From NCBI RefSeq assembly GCF_037975245.1, contig NC_092568.1, positions 39,636,631-39,700,630 of the forward strand: a stretch of DNA of 64,000 nucleotides. Direction: 5' to 3'. Both the position numbers and the translations under genes were made by a program. Within the stretch, counting starts at the first letter, position 1. Each line of letters opens with the position of its first letter. This DNA is from Apostichopus japonicus. Its lineage: Eukaryota > Echinodermata > Holothuroidea > Aspidochirotida > Stichopodidae. The notes beneath the pieces are model-generated. The model had not been told where the DNA came from, searched no databases, and saw nothing but the letters and a program-made list of their open reading frames with translations. Positions 22,701 to 33,875 of the stretch are shown here, piece by piece.

Positions 22701-25059
22701 GAGAGAAAGGTTGAGAGGCACCTGTAGGCTTAAACATACATTAAATATGAGACCAGAATAAATACTTTCCATGTTGCTAACTGACATATATTACAAAAGC
22801 TGACCTTTAACTCCCACTTAAAATATTTCACTGGTGTGAAAGCCGCATGCCAAGGCACTTGTCTATGTTCCCTTCTGCTTAACTGCTACTCAACGCAAAT
22901 GACCTCTGACCTCCACAAACATGAAAAGCTGATTGATCGTATTTTATATGGCCAAACTGCCAAAACTATGCCTGTACAAACTTCCTACAAGTAAAAATGA
23001 ACAATGGCTAGTGCACAGTTTACAGGCCAATCTGTGATATATACACAAATAGCTTCCAACTGCTGACTTCCACATTGTGAGGGCCAATCTGTTATGCATA
23101 CACACATGTACAGACATTCTCAAAAGCTGTGATTCTTCAGATACAGAGCTTTCAAAAGTTTGACCCCACAAACACAATATTAGGGACCCTGTACTCATTA
23201 TGGGCAAGCCAGACGCCCAAGTAAGACGTTCGTCAACTTACCCTTCCTTGACAAACCATCCTTTATAGGGTGTAGCTAGGGTCTCTCTCTCTGTCACACA
23301 CACACATTCAAACAATATAATGGTAGTTATGATACACATGAACATTTGCAAACCAACTTGACTGTATAGTTTACTTGCCTGTCTACAGCAAGTAGGAAAA
23401 TAAGAATAAAAAATTGCTTCAAAGAGACAATATGCTCACCCATTTCTGTCATATTTCTTGAATGGTACAACCAGTGACATTGGATCTTCCAGTGCATTGG
23501 CTGCATCCACAAGTACCTGTGATGCAGCTAACTTAACTTGTTCCAGAAGGAGTTTAAAATGGAAATACAACAAAACTAGAAATTAATTTGAGCAGACTTT
23601 GTTTCTTAGTTCAAGTTCATATCAACTATTTTCAATGGAGCATCAAGACAATGGCTTCCTGATTGGTATTAACTGCTGCATAGGTTGTCAATACTATAAT
23701 TTGTACTTAAAACAGATTAATACGGAATGTGGAAAGAGGCCACCCTTGCCTCAAAAGTGTAGTTCTTACAGTTACAATCCTTGAGGCATTATATCATCAT
23801 TTGCCAGGAATGTGATGTGGGTTTGTGTTAATTGTAGGGAATTTGAAAGAGATCAAACAGTATAAATATAAAGAAAAGTGTGGCATGATGTGGTACACAG
23901 AAACCAGATTTATCCAAAGTTTGAACACATAGATCTGTCCTTTGACATCTACCAGGAAAGTCCAGCAAACAAAATTTTGTGCATTTAGTGAACCATTTGA
24001 AGTATGTCTATGAGGTCCTATCTAGCAATATGGTGTTATTAAAGCAGCATTTTGCGTTGGGTCGCTTTTTTCCACCATTTTAACATGTGCATCGATTTTT
24101 TTAGATGTATCAATCATAAAACAGCAAACTAAGATACCATCCAAGTTTCACCCTGCCAAGAGCGTTAATTAGCGAGTAATTAACGATTTATGTCGATAAC
24201 GAGTAAAAGTGTCCTCGACAAAGTTTTCATATCTCCAAATCCACTAGTTTGAATTCCACCAATCAGTGAATAGTATGTTTATTCATGAGCATTTTGCGTT
24301 TGGTCGCCGTTTTCTACTTTTTTGACATGTCCATCGAGTTTTTTACATACATCAAATCACAAAACAGCAAATTAAGATATTAGCCAAGTTTTTCCCTGCC
24401 AAAAACGTTAATTGGCGAGTATTCCACATACAAAATTAATCGCATTCAGTTCCCAAACCCACTAGTTTGAATTCAACCAATCAGAGATGCAGGTTTAGTT
24501 ATGAGCCGTTGCTAAAAATAGATTCAAGACTTTGCGTTGGTACAACTAGGGAGTTGTTATGCAACTGCCTGGTACAACTGTCATATAGACTGTACACAAA
24601 TCAAGCGTGGTGTTATATTACGTATCTGTCAATGACGTTCGTAGTGTTTAAATATTCATATTATGGGCGAGGTTTATTGGGTTCCCAACGAAAAATATCT
24701 TGGAGAACAACAAAGTTTGAAAGTTGCAATTTTTTCGACTTTTATGCCACCATTTGAAGTAAAAGATAAAAAGATAAGCTAGTTATGTATGTCGTTATGG
24801 CATAGTGGAGTCAGTGAGGTTGAGAAAAATCATAGAAAAGGACGCAAAATGCTGCTTTAAGAATAAGTTTTCACAGATACCCATGCATTTCCGGGACATC
24901 CCCCTCCCCCACCCCTTACAGCACTATTATGAATATTCATTATTCAAAACAATAAAACTGCAGTAATGAATATTAAGCTGGATATTAGTCTTCAAGTTGT
25001 AACTCTTTACTTACTTCCTTTCTCTTCTGTTTCTTCTCTTTACCCTTCAAAGATCTTTT
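16588..25059 (-). CDS. NAA40: N-alpha-acetyltransferase 40 (NatD)
   Basis: NatD acetylates the N-terminal Ser of histones H4 and H2A using acetyl-CoA. Seven exons join in perfect phase: 25015-25059, 23440-23531, 21667-21762, 20064-20222, 18451-18534, 17292-17369 and 16588-16708. They give 224 codons plus a TGA stop, against about 237 residues in vertebrates. The order is a basic Lys-rich start ([11 protein letters not shown]), [55 protein letters not shown], the acetyl-CoA-binding loop [18 protein letters not shown], and the C-terminal YEIDETSPS and YEILSK. Every splice site is GT/AG. The first exon, expected to encode only Met-Gly-Arg or similar, should lie upstream of 25059 and was not identified. 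The gene looks intact. Its 5' side faces a giant foldback element starting near 26257. Confidence 0.96.
17292..17369 (-). CDS. NAA40: NAA40 exon ([14 protein letters not shown])
   Basis: It encodes [20 protein letters not shown] and FVNQL, part of the GNAT fold following the acetyl-CoA loop. Acceptor ctttcag, donor gtaagt. Confidence 0.95.
17790..18350. repeat. Interspersed repeat, copy 1, ending in a hairpin
   Basis: The sequence has gacctttga phrases, agctagggcgtcaca, a cacatacatacata tract and ccaacttgattgcacaggtt, then a 12-bp-arm hairpin at about 18315-18343 (GGTTACTTGCC...GGCAAGTAACC). A diverged copy lies at about 22800-23395. It is in a NAA40 intron. Confidence 0.6.
18451..18534 (-). 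CDS. NAA40: NAA40 exon with acetyl-CoA loop
   Basis: It encodes [20 protein letters not shown] and then ILEMLAY. R-R-K-G-L-G-K is the Q/R-x-x-G-x-G/A GNAT signature that binds the CoA pyrophosphate. Acceptor ttacag, donor CA|gtaaga. Confidence 0.97.
18958..19085. repeat. Short tandem repeat (~25-40-bp unit)
   Basis: The phrase cacctgtagtgtattgtgtgg recurs in variant forms four to five times in a NAA40 intron. Confidence 0.7.
19290..19520. repeat. Minisatellite, ~38-45-bp unit
   Basis: The phrase cttggtatgagtatgagta plus ccag/caag...agaagtcc recurs five to six times. Overlapping Ser/Tyr-rich and Thr/His-rich reading frames here are repeat artefacts. Confidence 0.85.
20064..20222 (-). CDS. 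NAA40: NAA40 exon ([16 protein letters not shown])
   Basis: It encodes [20 protein letters not shown], then [20 protein letters not shown] and [12 protein letters not shown]. Strong similarity to the vertebrate NatD core. Acceptor acaacag, donor TG|gtgagt. Confidence 0.97.
20275..20965. repeat. Minisatellite, ~85-bp unit, about 8 copies
   Basis: The phrase aggaagtatctagtcccta, then gcttgagatgtggttgactg and a gttgatt...ctaaacactcctt link repeats about every 85 bp just 5' of NAA40 exon 20064-20222. Confidence 0.93.
21667..21762 (-). CDS. NAA40: NAA40 exon ([10 protein letters not shown])
   Basis: It encodes [20 protein letters not shown] and then [11 protein letters not shown], joining in phase to the next exon as NMKSLYEQS. 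Acceptor tctgtcag, donor gtgagt. Confidence 0.93.
22800..23395. repeat. Interspersed repeat, copy 2
   Basis: It shares with 17790-18350 the order gaccttt...cca, cgcatgccaa, gtagctagggt, a (CA)n tract, ccaacttgact and tacttgcctgtctacagcaagta. It is diverged and has an extra internal block. Confidence 0.55.
23440..23531 (-). CDS. NAA40: NAA40 exon ([18 protein letters not shown])
   Basis: It encodes [20 protein letters not shown] and then [11 protein letters not shown] chose the acceptor at 23532 (ttaag) because the longer reading keeps similarity to the family upstream of VDAAN. An acceptor at cacag (exon end 23516) is in the same phase and would be five codons shorter. Confidence 0.88.
24043..24856. 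mobile_element. MITE flanked by TTAA (piggyBac-like) or TA
   Basis: Ends are AGCAGCATTTTGCG and CGCAAAATGCTGCT, a perfect 14-bp inverted repeat, flanked on both sides by TTAA (24039-24042 and 24857-24860). TTAA duplication fits piggyBac-type integration, but TA duplication with two more bases of inverted repeat (Tc1/mariner-like) reads equally well. The left part contains two diverged tandem copies of a ~250-bp block (gcattttgcgtt...ctgccaa...aacgttaatt). No transposase is present. It sits in the intron after the NAA40 basic exon. Confidence 0.85.
25015..25059 (-). CDS. NAA40: NAA40 basic N-terminal exon
   Basis: It is 15 codons, [15 protein letters not shown], matching the Lys-rich start of NatD. 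Acceptor gttttcag, donor GAA|gtaagt. The exon starts at phase 0, consistent with a tiny upstream exon carrying the start codon. Confidence 0.9.
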
Positions 25060-26256
25060 CTGAAAACACAAAGCATAACAAATTCAATTGTGATACTGTA
25101 CTTTACATGTTATGATTTCTCCAACGTAAAATCATGATTGTAATGACTAGAATCCTTCTTTAGATCTCAATACATATTCTTATTAAGGTTTTAATACAAT
25201 AATATGCAAATCGGTGGAGAGTATTAGTTTATTACTGTATTCAGCACAAAATTGAGGGTTTGGTTTTTTTTTAGGCTACATAAGCACAGATTTCTGATGA
25301 GCTACAGTGAGCATTCATCGACTGCAAAGCAAGACAACATATCACATTCAAGTTATTTATTCCTTGAAAAGATGAAAGGGATTCAACTCGGCAAAAACTC
25401 GGCTACAACATATTGTAGGGACCAAGAAGGATAGTGAGAGCTGCAAAGAGAACACACCCACCATATGCACACTCTGATCGCCCATGCAATTATATCACCT
25501 ACAAGTCCTAAACCTCTATATACCTGCCTTCAAAACTGCTACCCAATATTTTAACACTAGAATTGTACCCTTGATGTTATAGGGAGAGAATTTTGTTAAG
25601 AAATTTTATTTGGCCGGCCTCGGTCCTTTTCAGGGGCACACTTGCTGCATTGGCCTCGGTCCTTTTCAGGGGCACACTTGCTGCATTGGCCTAGTTATGG
25701 CACTGTCTCAGGGTCTTTCTCTAGACTATACTTTTCAGTCTAAGGCCTACTACGGTTCCTGTGTAAAAAACTGCTATGTACATCTATGGGTCTTGTACAG
25801 CAATTTGACGATTATGCTTTCTCATTTTGCGATGCGACACCAGATCAATTATTTCAACAGTAACTTCTGGAGTTCAATTTGTGGAGTTTAATTTTCTGTG
25901 GAGCGATGAAATGGCCTTTGGCCAACAGCCTCGAAGTTGATGATGATGATGATGATGACGATTAACTGCCAACCAAAATGGGAAATCAAAGGAAATCACG
26001 TCCTCAAAATTTAATGAAAACCAGTGTTCTTGGCCCCCTGGATTATTTTTCTGCGGACAACCATAGAGTCCCAGACTTTGTAGAAATAGTTAAATGACCA
26101 TAGCAACCTTACCTAAGAGTAAGACTAAGAAGTAAGAGATAACATTAACGTTAGTCGTTAATATAGGCCTAGCCTCTCGCAACTTGTCAAAACACACACA
26201 TCAAGAGTAGGCCTAGGGCCTACTGTAGCTACATCCTAACTTAGGAAATGGCCCTG
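25060..26256. other. Upstream of NAA40 exon; small duplications, no confirmed exon
   Basis: The start-codon exon and promoter of NAA40 should be here or further upstream. I could not pick a Met-Gly-Arg exon with a good donor. A 36-bp unit (cggtccttttcaggggcaca...ctgcattggcct) is duplicated in tandem at about 25617-25691. A (GAT)n microsatellite lies at about 25940-25962. Confidence 0.45.
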
Positions 26257-26399
26257 ATTCGCGAATGAGTAACTGCTACCGATTCAGTTACGTATTCGAC
26301 AATGGTATCGACGTAACACCTCTGGCAAGACAAAAGCTTTCTTACAAGATGTTCAACATATGGTCGTGGAAAGAGGTTTATCTATGGCCCATGGGTCAT

Positions 26400-29300
26400 A
26401 TGAACTCTAATAACTATGTAGAAGGGTACCATAATGCATCTTGCCCGGTCCAAATAGTTTTTGACCAACTAATATGACCAGTACTTCATCAGCTCTTAAA
26501 TTAATATAAAAAAATTACTTTAGGCCCTAATCAAGACTAGCACGCCTTGGACCACCTTACCAATGGGTCATATGAATTCTTAACACATTGTAGAAGGATA
26601 CCATAATGCGTCTTGCCCGGTCCAAAGAGTGCTTGACCAATTAAAATGACCATTAAATCAACATTTTTTTAAATAAATGTAACGGGAACTGAAATAAAAA
26701 CATTTGGGCCCTAATCAAATCCAGCACGCCTTGGACCGCCCAACCAATGGGTCATGGGAAGTCTGAGGACCTTGTAGAAGGGTAACATAATGCGTCTTGC
26801 CCGGTCCAAAGAGTGCTTGACCAATTTAAATGACCACTAAATCATTACTTCTTCAATGAGTGTAATTGGACCACGAAAAGCTTTGGGCCCTAATCCATGC
26901 AGCACGCATTGGACCACCTAACCAATGGGTAACATTAACTCTAAGGACATTGTAGAAGAGTACCATAATGCGTCTTGCCCGGTCCAAAGAGTGCTTGACC
27001 AATTTAAATGACCATTAAATCATTACTTCTTTAATGAGTGAAACGGGACCACGAAAAAGCTTTGGGCCCTAATCTATGCAGCACGCCTAGGACCACCTAA
27101 CCAATGGGTAACATGTACTCTAAGGACATTGTAGAAGAGTACCGTAATGCGTCTTGCCCGGTCCAAAGAGTGCTTGACCAATTTAAATGACCACTAAATC
27201 ATTACGTCTTTAATGAGTGTAATTGGACCACGAAAAAGCTTTGGGCCCTAATCCAAGCAGCACGCCTTGGATCACCAAACCGATGGTTAACATGAACTCT
27301 AAGGACATTGCATAAGAGTACCATAATGCGTCTTGCCCGGTCCAAAGCGTGCTTGACCAACTTAAATGACCACTAAATCATTGCTTCTTCCGATGAGTGT
27401 AACGGACCACGAAAAAGCTTTGGACCCTAATCCATGCAGCACGCATTGGACCACCTAACCAATGGGTAACATTAACTCTAAGGACATTGTAGAAGAGTAC
27501 CATAATGCGTCTTGCCCGGTCCAAAGCGTGCTTGACCAATTTAAATGACCACTAAATCATTACTACATCATCGAGTGTAACGGGACCACGAAAAAACTTT
27601 GGGCCCTAATCCAAGCAGTACGCATTGGACCACCTAACCAATCGGTAACATGTACTCTAAAGACATTGTAAAAGAGTACCATAATGCGTCTTGCCCGGTC
27701 CAAAGCGTGCTTGACCAATTTAGATGACCACTAAATCATTACTACATCATCGAGTGTAACGGGACCACGAAAAAGCTTTGGGCCCTCATCCATGCAACAC
27801 GCCTTGGACCACCTAACCAATCGGTAACATGTACTCTAAAGACATTGTAGAATAGTACCATAATGCGTCTTGCCCGGTCCAAAGCGTGCTTGACCAATTA
27901 AACTGACCTTTAAATCATTACTTATTAAATGAGTGCAACGGGACCACGAAAAAGCTTTGGGCCCTCATCCATGCAGCACGCCTTGGACCACCTAACCAAT
28001 CGGTAACATGTACTCTAAAGACATTGTAAAAGAGTATCATAATGCGTCTTGCCCGGTCCAAAGCGTGCTTGACCAATTTAAATGACCACTAAATCATTAC
28101 TACATCATCGAGTGTAACGGGACCACGAAAAAGCTTTGGGCTCTCATCCATGCAACACGCCTTGGACCACCTAACCAATCGGTAACATGTACTCTAAAGA
28201 CAATGTAAAAGAGTACCATAATGCGTCTTGCCCGGTCCAAAGCGTGCTTGACCAATTTAAATGACCACTAAATCATTACTACATCATCGAGTGTAACGGG
28301 ACCACGAAAAAACTTTGGGCCCTCATCCATGCAGTACGCCTTGGACCACCTAACCAATCGGTAACATGTACTCTAAAGACATTGTAAAAGAGTACCATAA
28401 TGGGTCTTGCCCGGTCCAAAGCGTGCTTGACCAATTTAGATGACCACTAAATCATTACTACACCATCGAGTGTAACGGGACCACGAAAAAGCTTTGGGCC
28501 CTCATCCATGCAACACGCCTTGGACCACCTAACCAATCGGTAACATGTACTCTAAAGACATTGTAGAATACAACATAATGCGTCTTGCCCGGTCCAAAGC
28601 GTGCTTGACCAATTAAACTGACCTTTAAATCATTACTTATTAATGAGTGCAAAGGGACCACGAAAAAGCTTTGGGCCCTCATCCATGCAGCACGCCTTGG
28701 ACCACCTAACCAATCGGTAACATGTACTCTAAAGACATTGTAAAAGAGTATCATAATGCGTCTTGCCCGGTCCAAAGCGTGCTTGACCAATTTAAATGAC
28801 CACTAAATCATTACTACATCATCGAGTGTAACGGGACCACGAAAAAGCTTTGGGCTCTCATCCATGCAACACGCCTTGGACCACCTAACCAATCGGTAAC
28901 ATGTACTCTAAAGACATTGTAAAAGAGTACCATAATGCGTCTTGCCCGGTCCAAAGCGGGCTTGACCAATTTAAATGACCACTAAATCATTACTACATCA
29001 TCGAGTGTAACGGGACCACGAAAAAGCTTTGGGCCCTCATCCATGCAGCACGCCTTGGACCACCTAACCAATCGGTAACATGTACTCTAAAGACATTGTA
29101 GAATAGTACCATAATGCGTCTTGCCCGGTCCAAAGCGTGCTTGACCAATTAAACTGACCTTAAATCATTACTTATTAAATGAGTGCAAAGGGACCACGAA
29201 AAAACTTTGGGCCCTAATCCATGCAGCACGGTTTGGACCACCTAACCAATCGGTAACATGTACTCTAAGGACATTGTAGAAGAGCACCATAATGCGTCTT

Positions 29301-31680
29301 GCCCGGTCCAAAGAGTGCTTGACCAATTTAAATGACCACTAAATCATTACTTTTTTAATGAGTGTAACGGGACCACAAAAAAGCTTTGGGCCCTAATCCA
29401 TGCAGCACGCCTTGGATCACCAAACCGATGGTTAACATGAACTCTAAGGACATTGCATAAGAGTACCATAATGCGTCTTGCCCGGTCCAAAGCGTGCTTG
29501 ACCAACTTAAATGACCACTAAATCATTGCTTCTTCCGATGAGTGTAACGGACCACGAAAAAGCTTTGGGCCCTAATCCATGCAGCACGCATTGGACCACC
29601 TAACCAATGGGTAACATTAACTCTAAGGATCTTGTAGAAGAGTACCATAATGCGTCTTGCCCGGTCCAAAGCGTGCTTGACCAATTTAAATGACCACTAA
29701 ATCATTACTACATCATCGAGTGTAACGGGACCACGAAAAAACTTTGGGCCCTAATCCAAGCAGCACGCCTTGGATCACCTAACCAATGGTCAACGTGAAC
29801 TCTAATGACATTGTAGAAGAGTACCATAATGCGTCTTGCCCGGTCCAAAGCGTGCTTGACCAATTTAAATGACCACTAAATCATTACTTCTTCCGATGAG
29901 TGTAACGGGACCACGAAAAAGCTTTGGGCCCTCATCCATGCAGCACGCCTTGGACCACCTAACCAATCGGTAACATGTACTCTAAAGGCATTGTAGAATA
30001 GTACCATAATGCGTCTTGCCCGGTCCAAAGCGTGCTTGACCAATTAAACTGACCTTTAAATCATTACTTATTAAATGAGTGCAAAGGGACCACGAAAAAG
30101 CTTTGGGCCCTCATCCATGCAGCACGCCTTGGACCACCTAACCAATCGGTAACATGTACTCTAAAGACATTGTAAAAGAGTATCATAATGCGTCTTGCCC
30201 GGTCCAAAGCGTGCTTGACCAATTTAAATGACCACTAAATCATTACTACATCATCGAGTGTAACGGGACCACGAAAAAGCTTTGGGCTCTCATCCATGCA
30301 ACACGCCTTGGACCACCTAACCAATCGGTAACATGTACTCTAAAGACATTGTAAAAGAGTACCATAATGCGTCTTGCCCGGTCCAAAGCGTGCTTGACCA
30401 ATTTAAATGACCACTAAATCATTACTACATCATCGAGTGTAACGGGACCACGAAAAAGCTTTGGGCCCTCATCCATGCAGTACGCCTTGGACCACCTAAC
30501 CAATCGGTAACATGTACTCTAAAGACATTGTAAAAGAGTACCATAATGCGTCTTGCCCGGTCCAAAGCGTGCATGACCAATTTAGATGACCACTAAATCA
30601 TTACTACATCATCGAGTGTAACGGGACCACGAAAAAACTTTGGGCCCTCATCCATGCAACACGCCTTGGACCACCTAACCAATCGGTAACATGTACTCTA
30701 AAGACATTGTAGAATAGTACCATAATGCGTCTTGCCCGGTCCAAAGCGTGCTTGACCAATTAAACTGACCTTTAAATCATTACTTATTAAATGAGTGCAA
30801 AGGGACCACGAAAAAGCTTTGGGCCCTCATCCATGCAGCACGCCTTGGACCACCTAACCAATCGGTAACATGTACTCTAAAGACATTGTAAAAGAGTATC
30901 ATAATGCGTCTTGCCCGGTCCAAAGCGTGCTTGACCAATTTAAATGACCACTAAATCATTACTACATCATCGAGTGTAACGGGACCACGAAAAAGCTTTG
31001 GGCTCTCATCCATGCAACACGCCTTGGACCACCTAACCAATCGGTAACATGTACTCTAAAGACATTGTAAAAGAGTACCATAATGCGTCTTGCCCGGTCC
31101 AAAGAGTGCTTGACCAATTTAAATGACCACTAAATCATTACTACATCATCGAGTGTAACGGGACAACGAAAAAGCTTTGGGCCCTCATCCATGCAGCACG
31201 CCTTGGACCACCTAACCAATCGGTAACATGTACTCTAAAGGCATTGTAGAATAGTACCATAATGCGTCTTGCCCGGTCCAAAGAGTGCTTGACCAATTTA
31301 AATGACCACTAAATCATTACTTCTTCAATGAGTGTAAAGGGACCACGAAAAAGCTTTGGGCCCCAGTCAAGACCAGCACGCCTTGGACCACCTAACCAAT
31401 AGGTCACAGGAAGTCCAAGAACATTGTAGAACGGTACCATGATGCGTCTTGCCCGGTCCAAAGAGTGCTTGACCAATTTAAATGACCACTAAATCATTAC
31501 TTCGTTAATGAATGTTAATGGACCTGCAAATATGTTTAGGCCCTTGTGAAGACCAGCACGCCTCGGACACCCAACCAATTGGTCTTATGAATTCTAAGGA
31601 CATTGTTGAAGAGTTCCATAATGCGTCTTACCCGGTCCAAAGAGTATTTGACCAATACAAACGACTAATGCACATTGCAC
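26400..31680 (+). repeat. 179-bp satellite array, left arm of element A (~30 copies)
   Basis: The monomer includes ataatgcgtcttgcccggtc, caaagcgtgcttgaccaa, gaccactaaatcattact, gaccacgaaaaagctttggg, ccttggaccacctaacc and a gtaacatgtactctaaagac phrase. The spacing is about 179 bp. Monomer subtypes recur as blocks: the variant with aaactgacct is at about 27900, 28615, 29153, 30050 and 30768, i.e. 4, 3, 5 and 4 monomers apart, a higher-order repeat pattern. The outermost monomers (26400-26900) are more diverged. Confidence 0.97.
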
Positions 31681-32568
31681 AATCATTATCCAGTAGATTC
31701 ATCAATATCTTCTTTTTTGAATTTCAACTCTACGTCTGTACCAGTGTGGTGATACAAAACAAAAGCAACACCTTTGGCTCGCAAGTTTAATGCTTATTGG
31801 TGCTTTACAATCATCAGCATACAAAGTTTCCTTCCCATTCCGGAGAAACACACGCGCACTCTTCTTTTTTTTTTTGGGGGGGGGGGAGGGCCTTAGCGCA
31901 ACTACATTTTCAGAATGAAGTGATTTCTGTAGACTGGCAACGAACTGAAAACGTTTTTGTTTTAATTATTCGTTTATAGAACTTAATTTTATTTCTTTTA
32001 TTCATTTCACCCGTCAACCCTTCACATATTTACAGATTTAAAGAACAAAGAAGTGTTCTTGCCTCTCTTCTTGAAAGTGGTTTTGAACGCTTTAACCCCC
32101 TTCGTAGATTCTGAAAGATTCCACTGCTACATTCTAGAGCTGACCATGGAGCTATAAACAGACAATCAGTCATCTCGGGTCAAGCGGAGATAAACTGACT
32201 TTAATAGTTTATTTAGCAAAATAGTCTTCAAGTGAAATAGGTCTACCCAGACATATATTTTATGCCGAAATCCCTTTCTGATTTATTTATGATCTCCATT
32301 AGCCATAGTTGGTAATGAACCATCCAAGTTACCCTATAGTGCCATTCTATGCATTTTGATTTTATCGTGTTCCCATGCATGTGCTTGTTCTTTCTCTTAG
32401 CGATTTTTCAATAGAAAGTTACTATTGGAGTGTAGAAGGCAGATCCACCATAAGAAGTCTCACTGGGTTTATTCCAACTAAACATAAACCAGAGTTAGTG
32501 TGATTTTTTAGTTGATTTCCTTTCATTCATTTCTACCTAATTATTAATTATAACGTCCATAATCTAGC

Positions 32569-33875
32569 CAGGGACGTCGCTAGAGGGGGGTGTGGGGTGC
32601 CTCATCCCCCCCCCCAATCTTGGTAAAACTGACGAAAGTTGGAAAATTTTTGTGCGACAGTCGGAATTTCCGACTGTCGCACTCGAATTTTTCCGACTGG
32701 CGCACTCGAATTTTCAAATATTCTTGTAGTGACCTAAAATTTTCGGTCAAAATTGACCTTGAATCAGTCATATTTGCTACGATTTCCTTGTCACAATGAG
32801 AAATTGTATGTCGCGATCTTTATACTCCACCATACAAAACTTCGTATGATTTTGAATACTCTAAAAAAAATGCCGAATAGAACTACTGCACAACATATAC
32901 TATTAAAACGCTCAATGCTAATCTACGGAAGCTTAAAAATGCCATCAACATAAGAAAAACTTTGCCCCATAAGGTGAAATTTTTCTGTAAATTGTTTAGA
33001 TAACAAGATAAAATGTTATCAAAAAACAGAAAAATGTTGCATTGCTTACTTGCTTTAAATGAGTAATTGAACAATTTTGTGAAAAATGTTTAATTGAAAA
33101 CTAATCAAATCTCGTCAATTAGTCATTTTTTGCTGCAAAATGTTCATTTGTTTACTTCATTCCATAAGAACAATTGAAAAACTTTTCTGAGAAATGTTTA
33201 ATTGACAACTTATCTTATCTCGTCAATTGGACATATTTGGCAAAATGTTCAATTGTTCACTTCATTCCAATTGAGCAATTGAAAAAATTTCTGCAAAATG
33301 TTTAATTGACAACTTATCGTATAACGTCAACTCAACATTTTTCTGCAAAATGTTTAATTGTTCACATCATTCCAAATGCTCAGTTGGAATGAAGTGAACA
33401 ATGTTTTTTTTTTATTCATGTGAGTGATAAATAGCCCCACCCCCACCCCCAAGAAAATAATATTAAGCCCGCTAGGAAAAAGCACTGTATTTTTGGGTAA
33501 TTCACTATGTCGTCGAATATATTTTTCGAAAAAAAAGTTTCCACTTTGTTACATTAACATAGCTTTTTTAGTCAGTAGTCTATGTAGCTTATCAAGCAGA
33601 TAACTTGTACTCAGTTGCTTACTCGCTTAACCAGAGTGATTGATAAGTTTGTAAAGTGAGGGCCAGTGGTACAAATGTACCGAGAAAAGTTTGGAACAAA
33701 AGTGCAGTCGCGAAAGATAGGGTGTCTGACTGACACTGACCGTATCGTTGACGAGTATAGTGCGGGGGGGGGGGGGGGGTACAAGGCAGCAGTCGGAATT
33801 TTCTGGCTCCAAAACCCATCCAGTTGGAATTTCAGCCACTAAACCCCCAATCATCATGCATTAGCTACGTCCCTG
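32569..33875. mobile_element. hAT-like element nested in core A
   Basis: Ends are CAGGGACGTCGCTA and TAGCTACGTCCCTG (one mismatch in 14), flanked by aatctagc (32561-32568) and tatctagc (33876-33883), an 8-bp target duplication with one change. No transposase frame. The same insertion is present in core B, so it predates the duplication of the foldback element. Confidence 0.88.
33055..33420. repeat. ~100-bp tandem sub-repeat inside the nested hAT element
   Basis: The phrases gcaaaatgtt(t/c)aattg, cttcattccaa and tcgtcaatt recur about every 90-100 bp, roughly four times. The same block is at about 45220-45585 in core B. Confidence 0.75.

Noticed and set aside
25470-25490. ATG-GGC on the minus strand as the NAA40 start exon
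   Set aside because: It does not encode the expected Met-Gly-Arg and has no GT donor in a usable phase.
28458-28790. 110-codon minus-strand frame spanning two satellite monomers (similar at 40686-40874)
   Set aside because: It repeats the monomer sequence; monomer length (~179) is not a multiple of three and other monomers break the frame, so it is a by-product of the satellite.
33740-33850. Pro-rich frames over the poly-C/poly-G tracts (also 44800-44900)
   Set aside because: The proline runs come from homopolymer tracts at the end of the nested hAT element.
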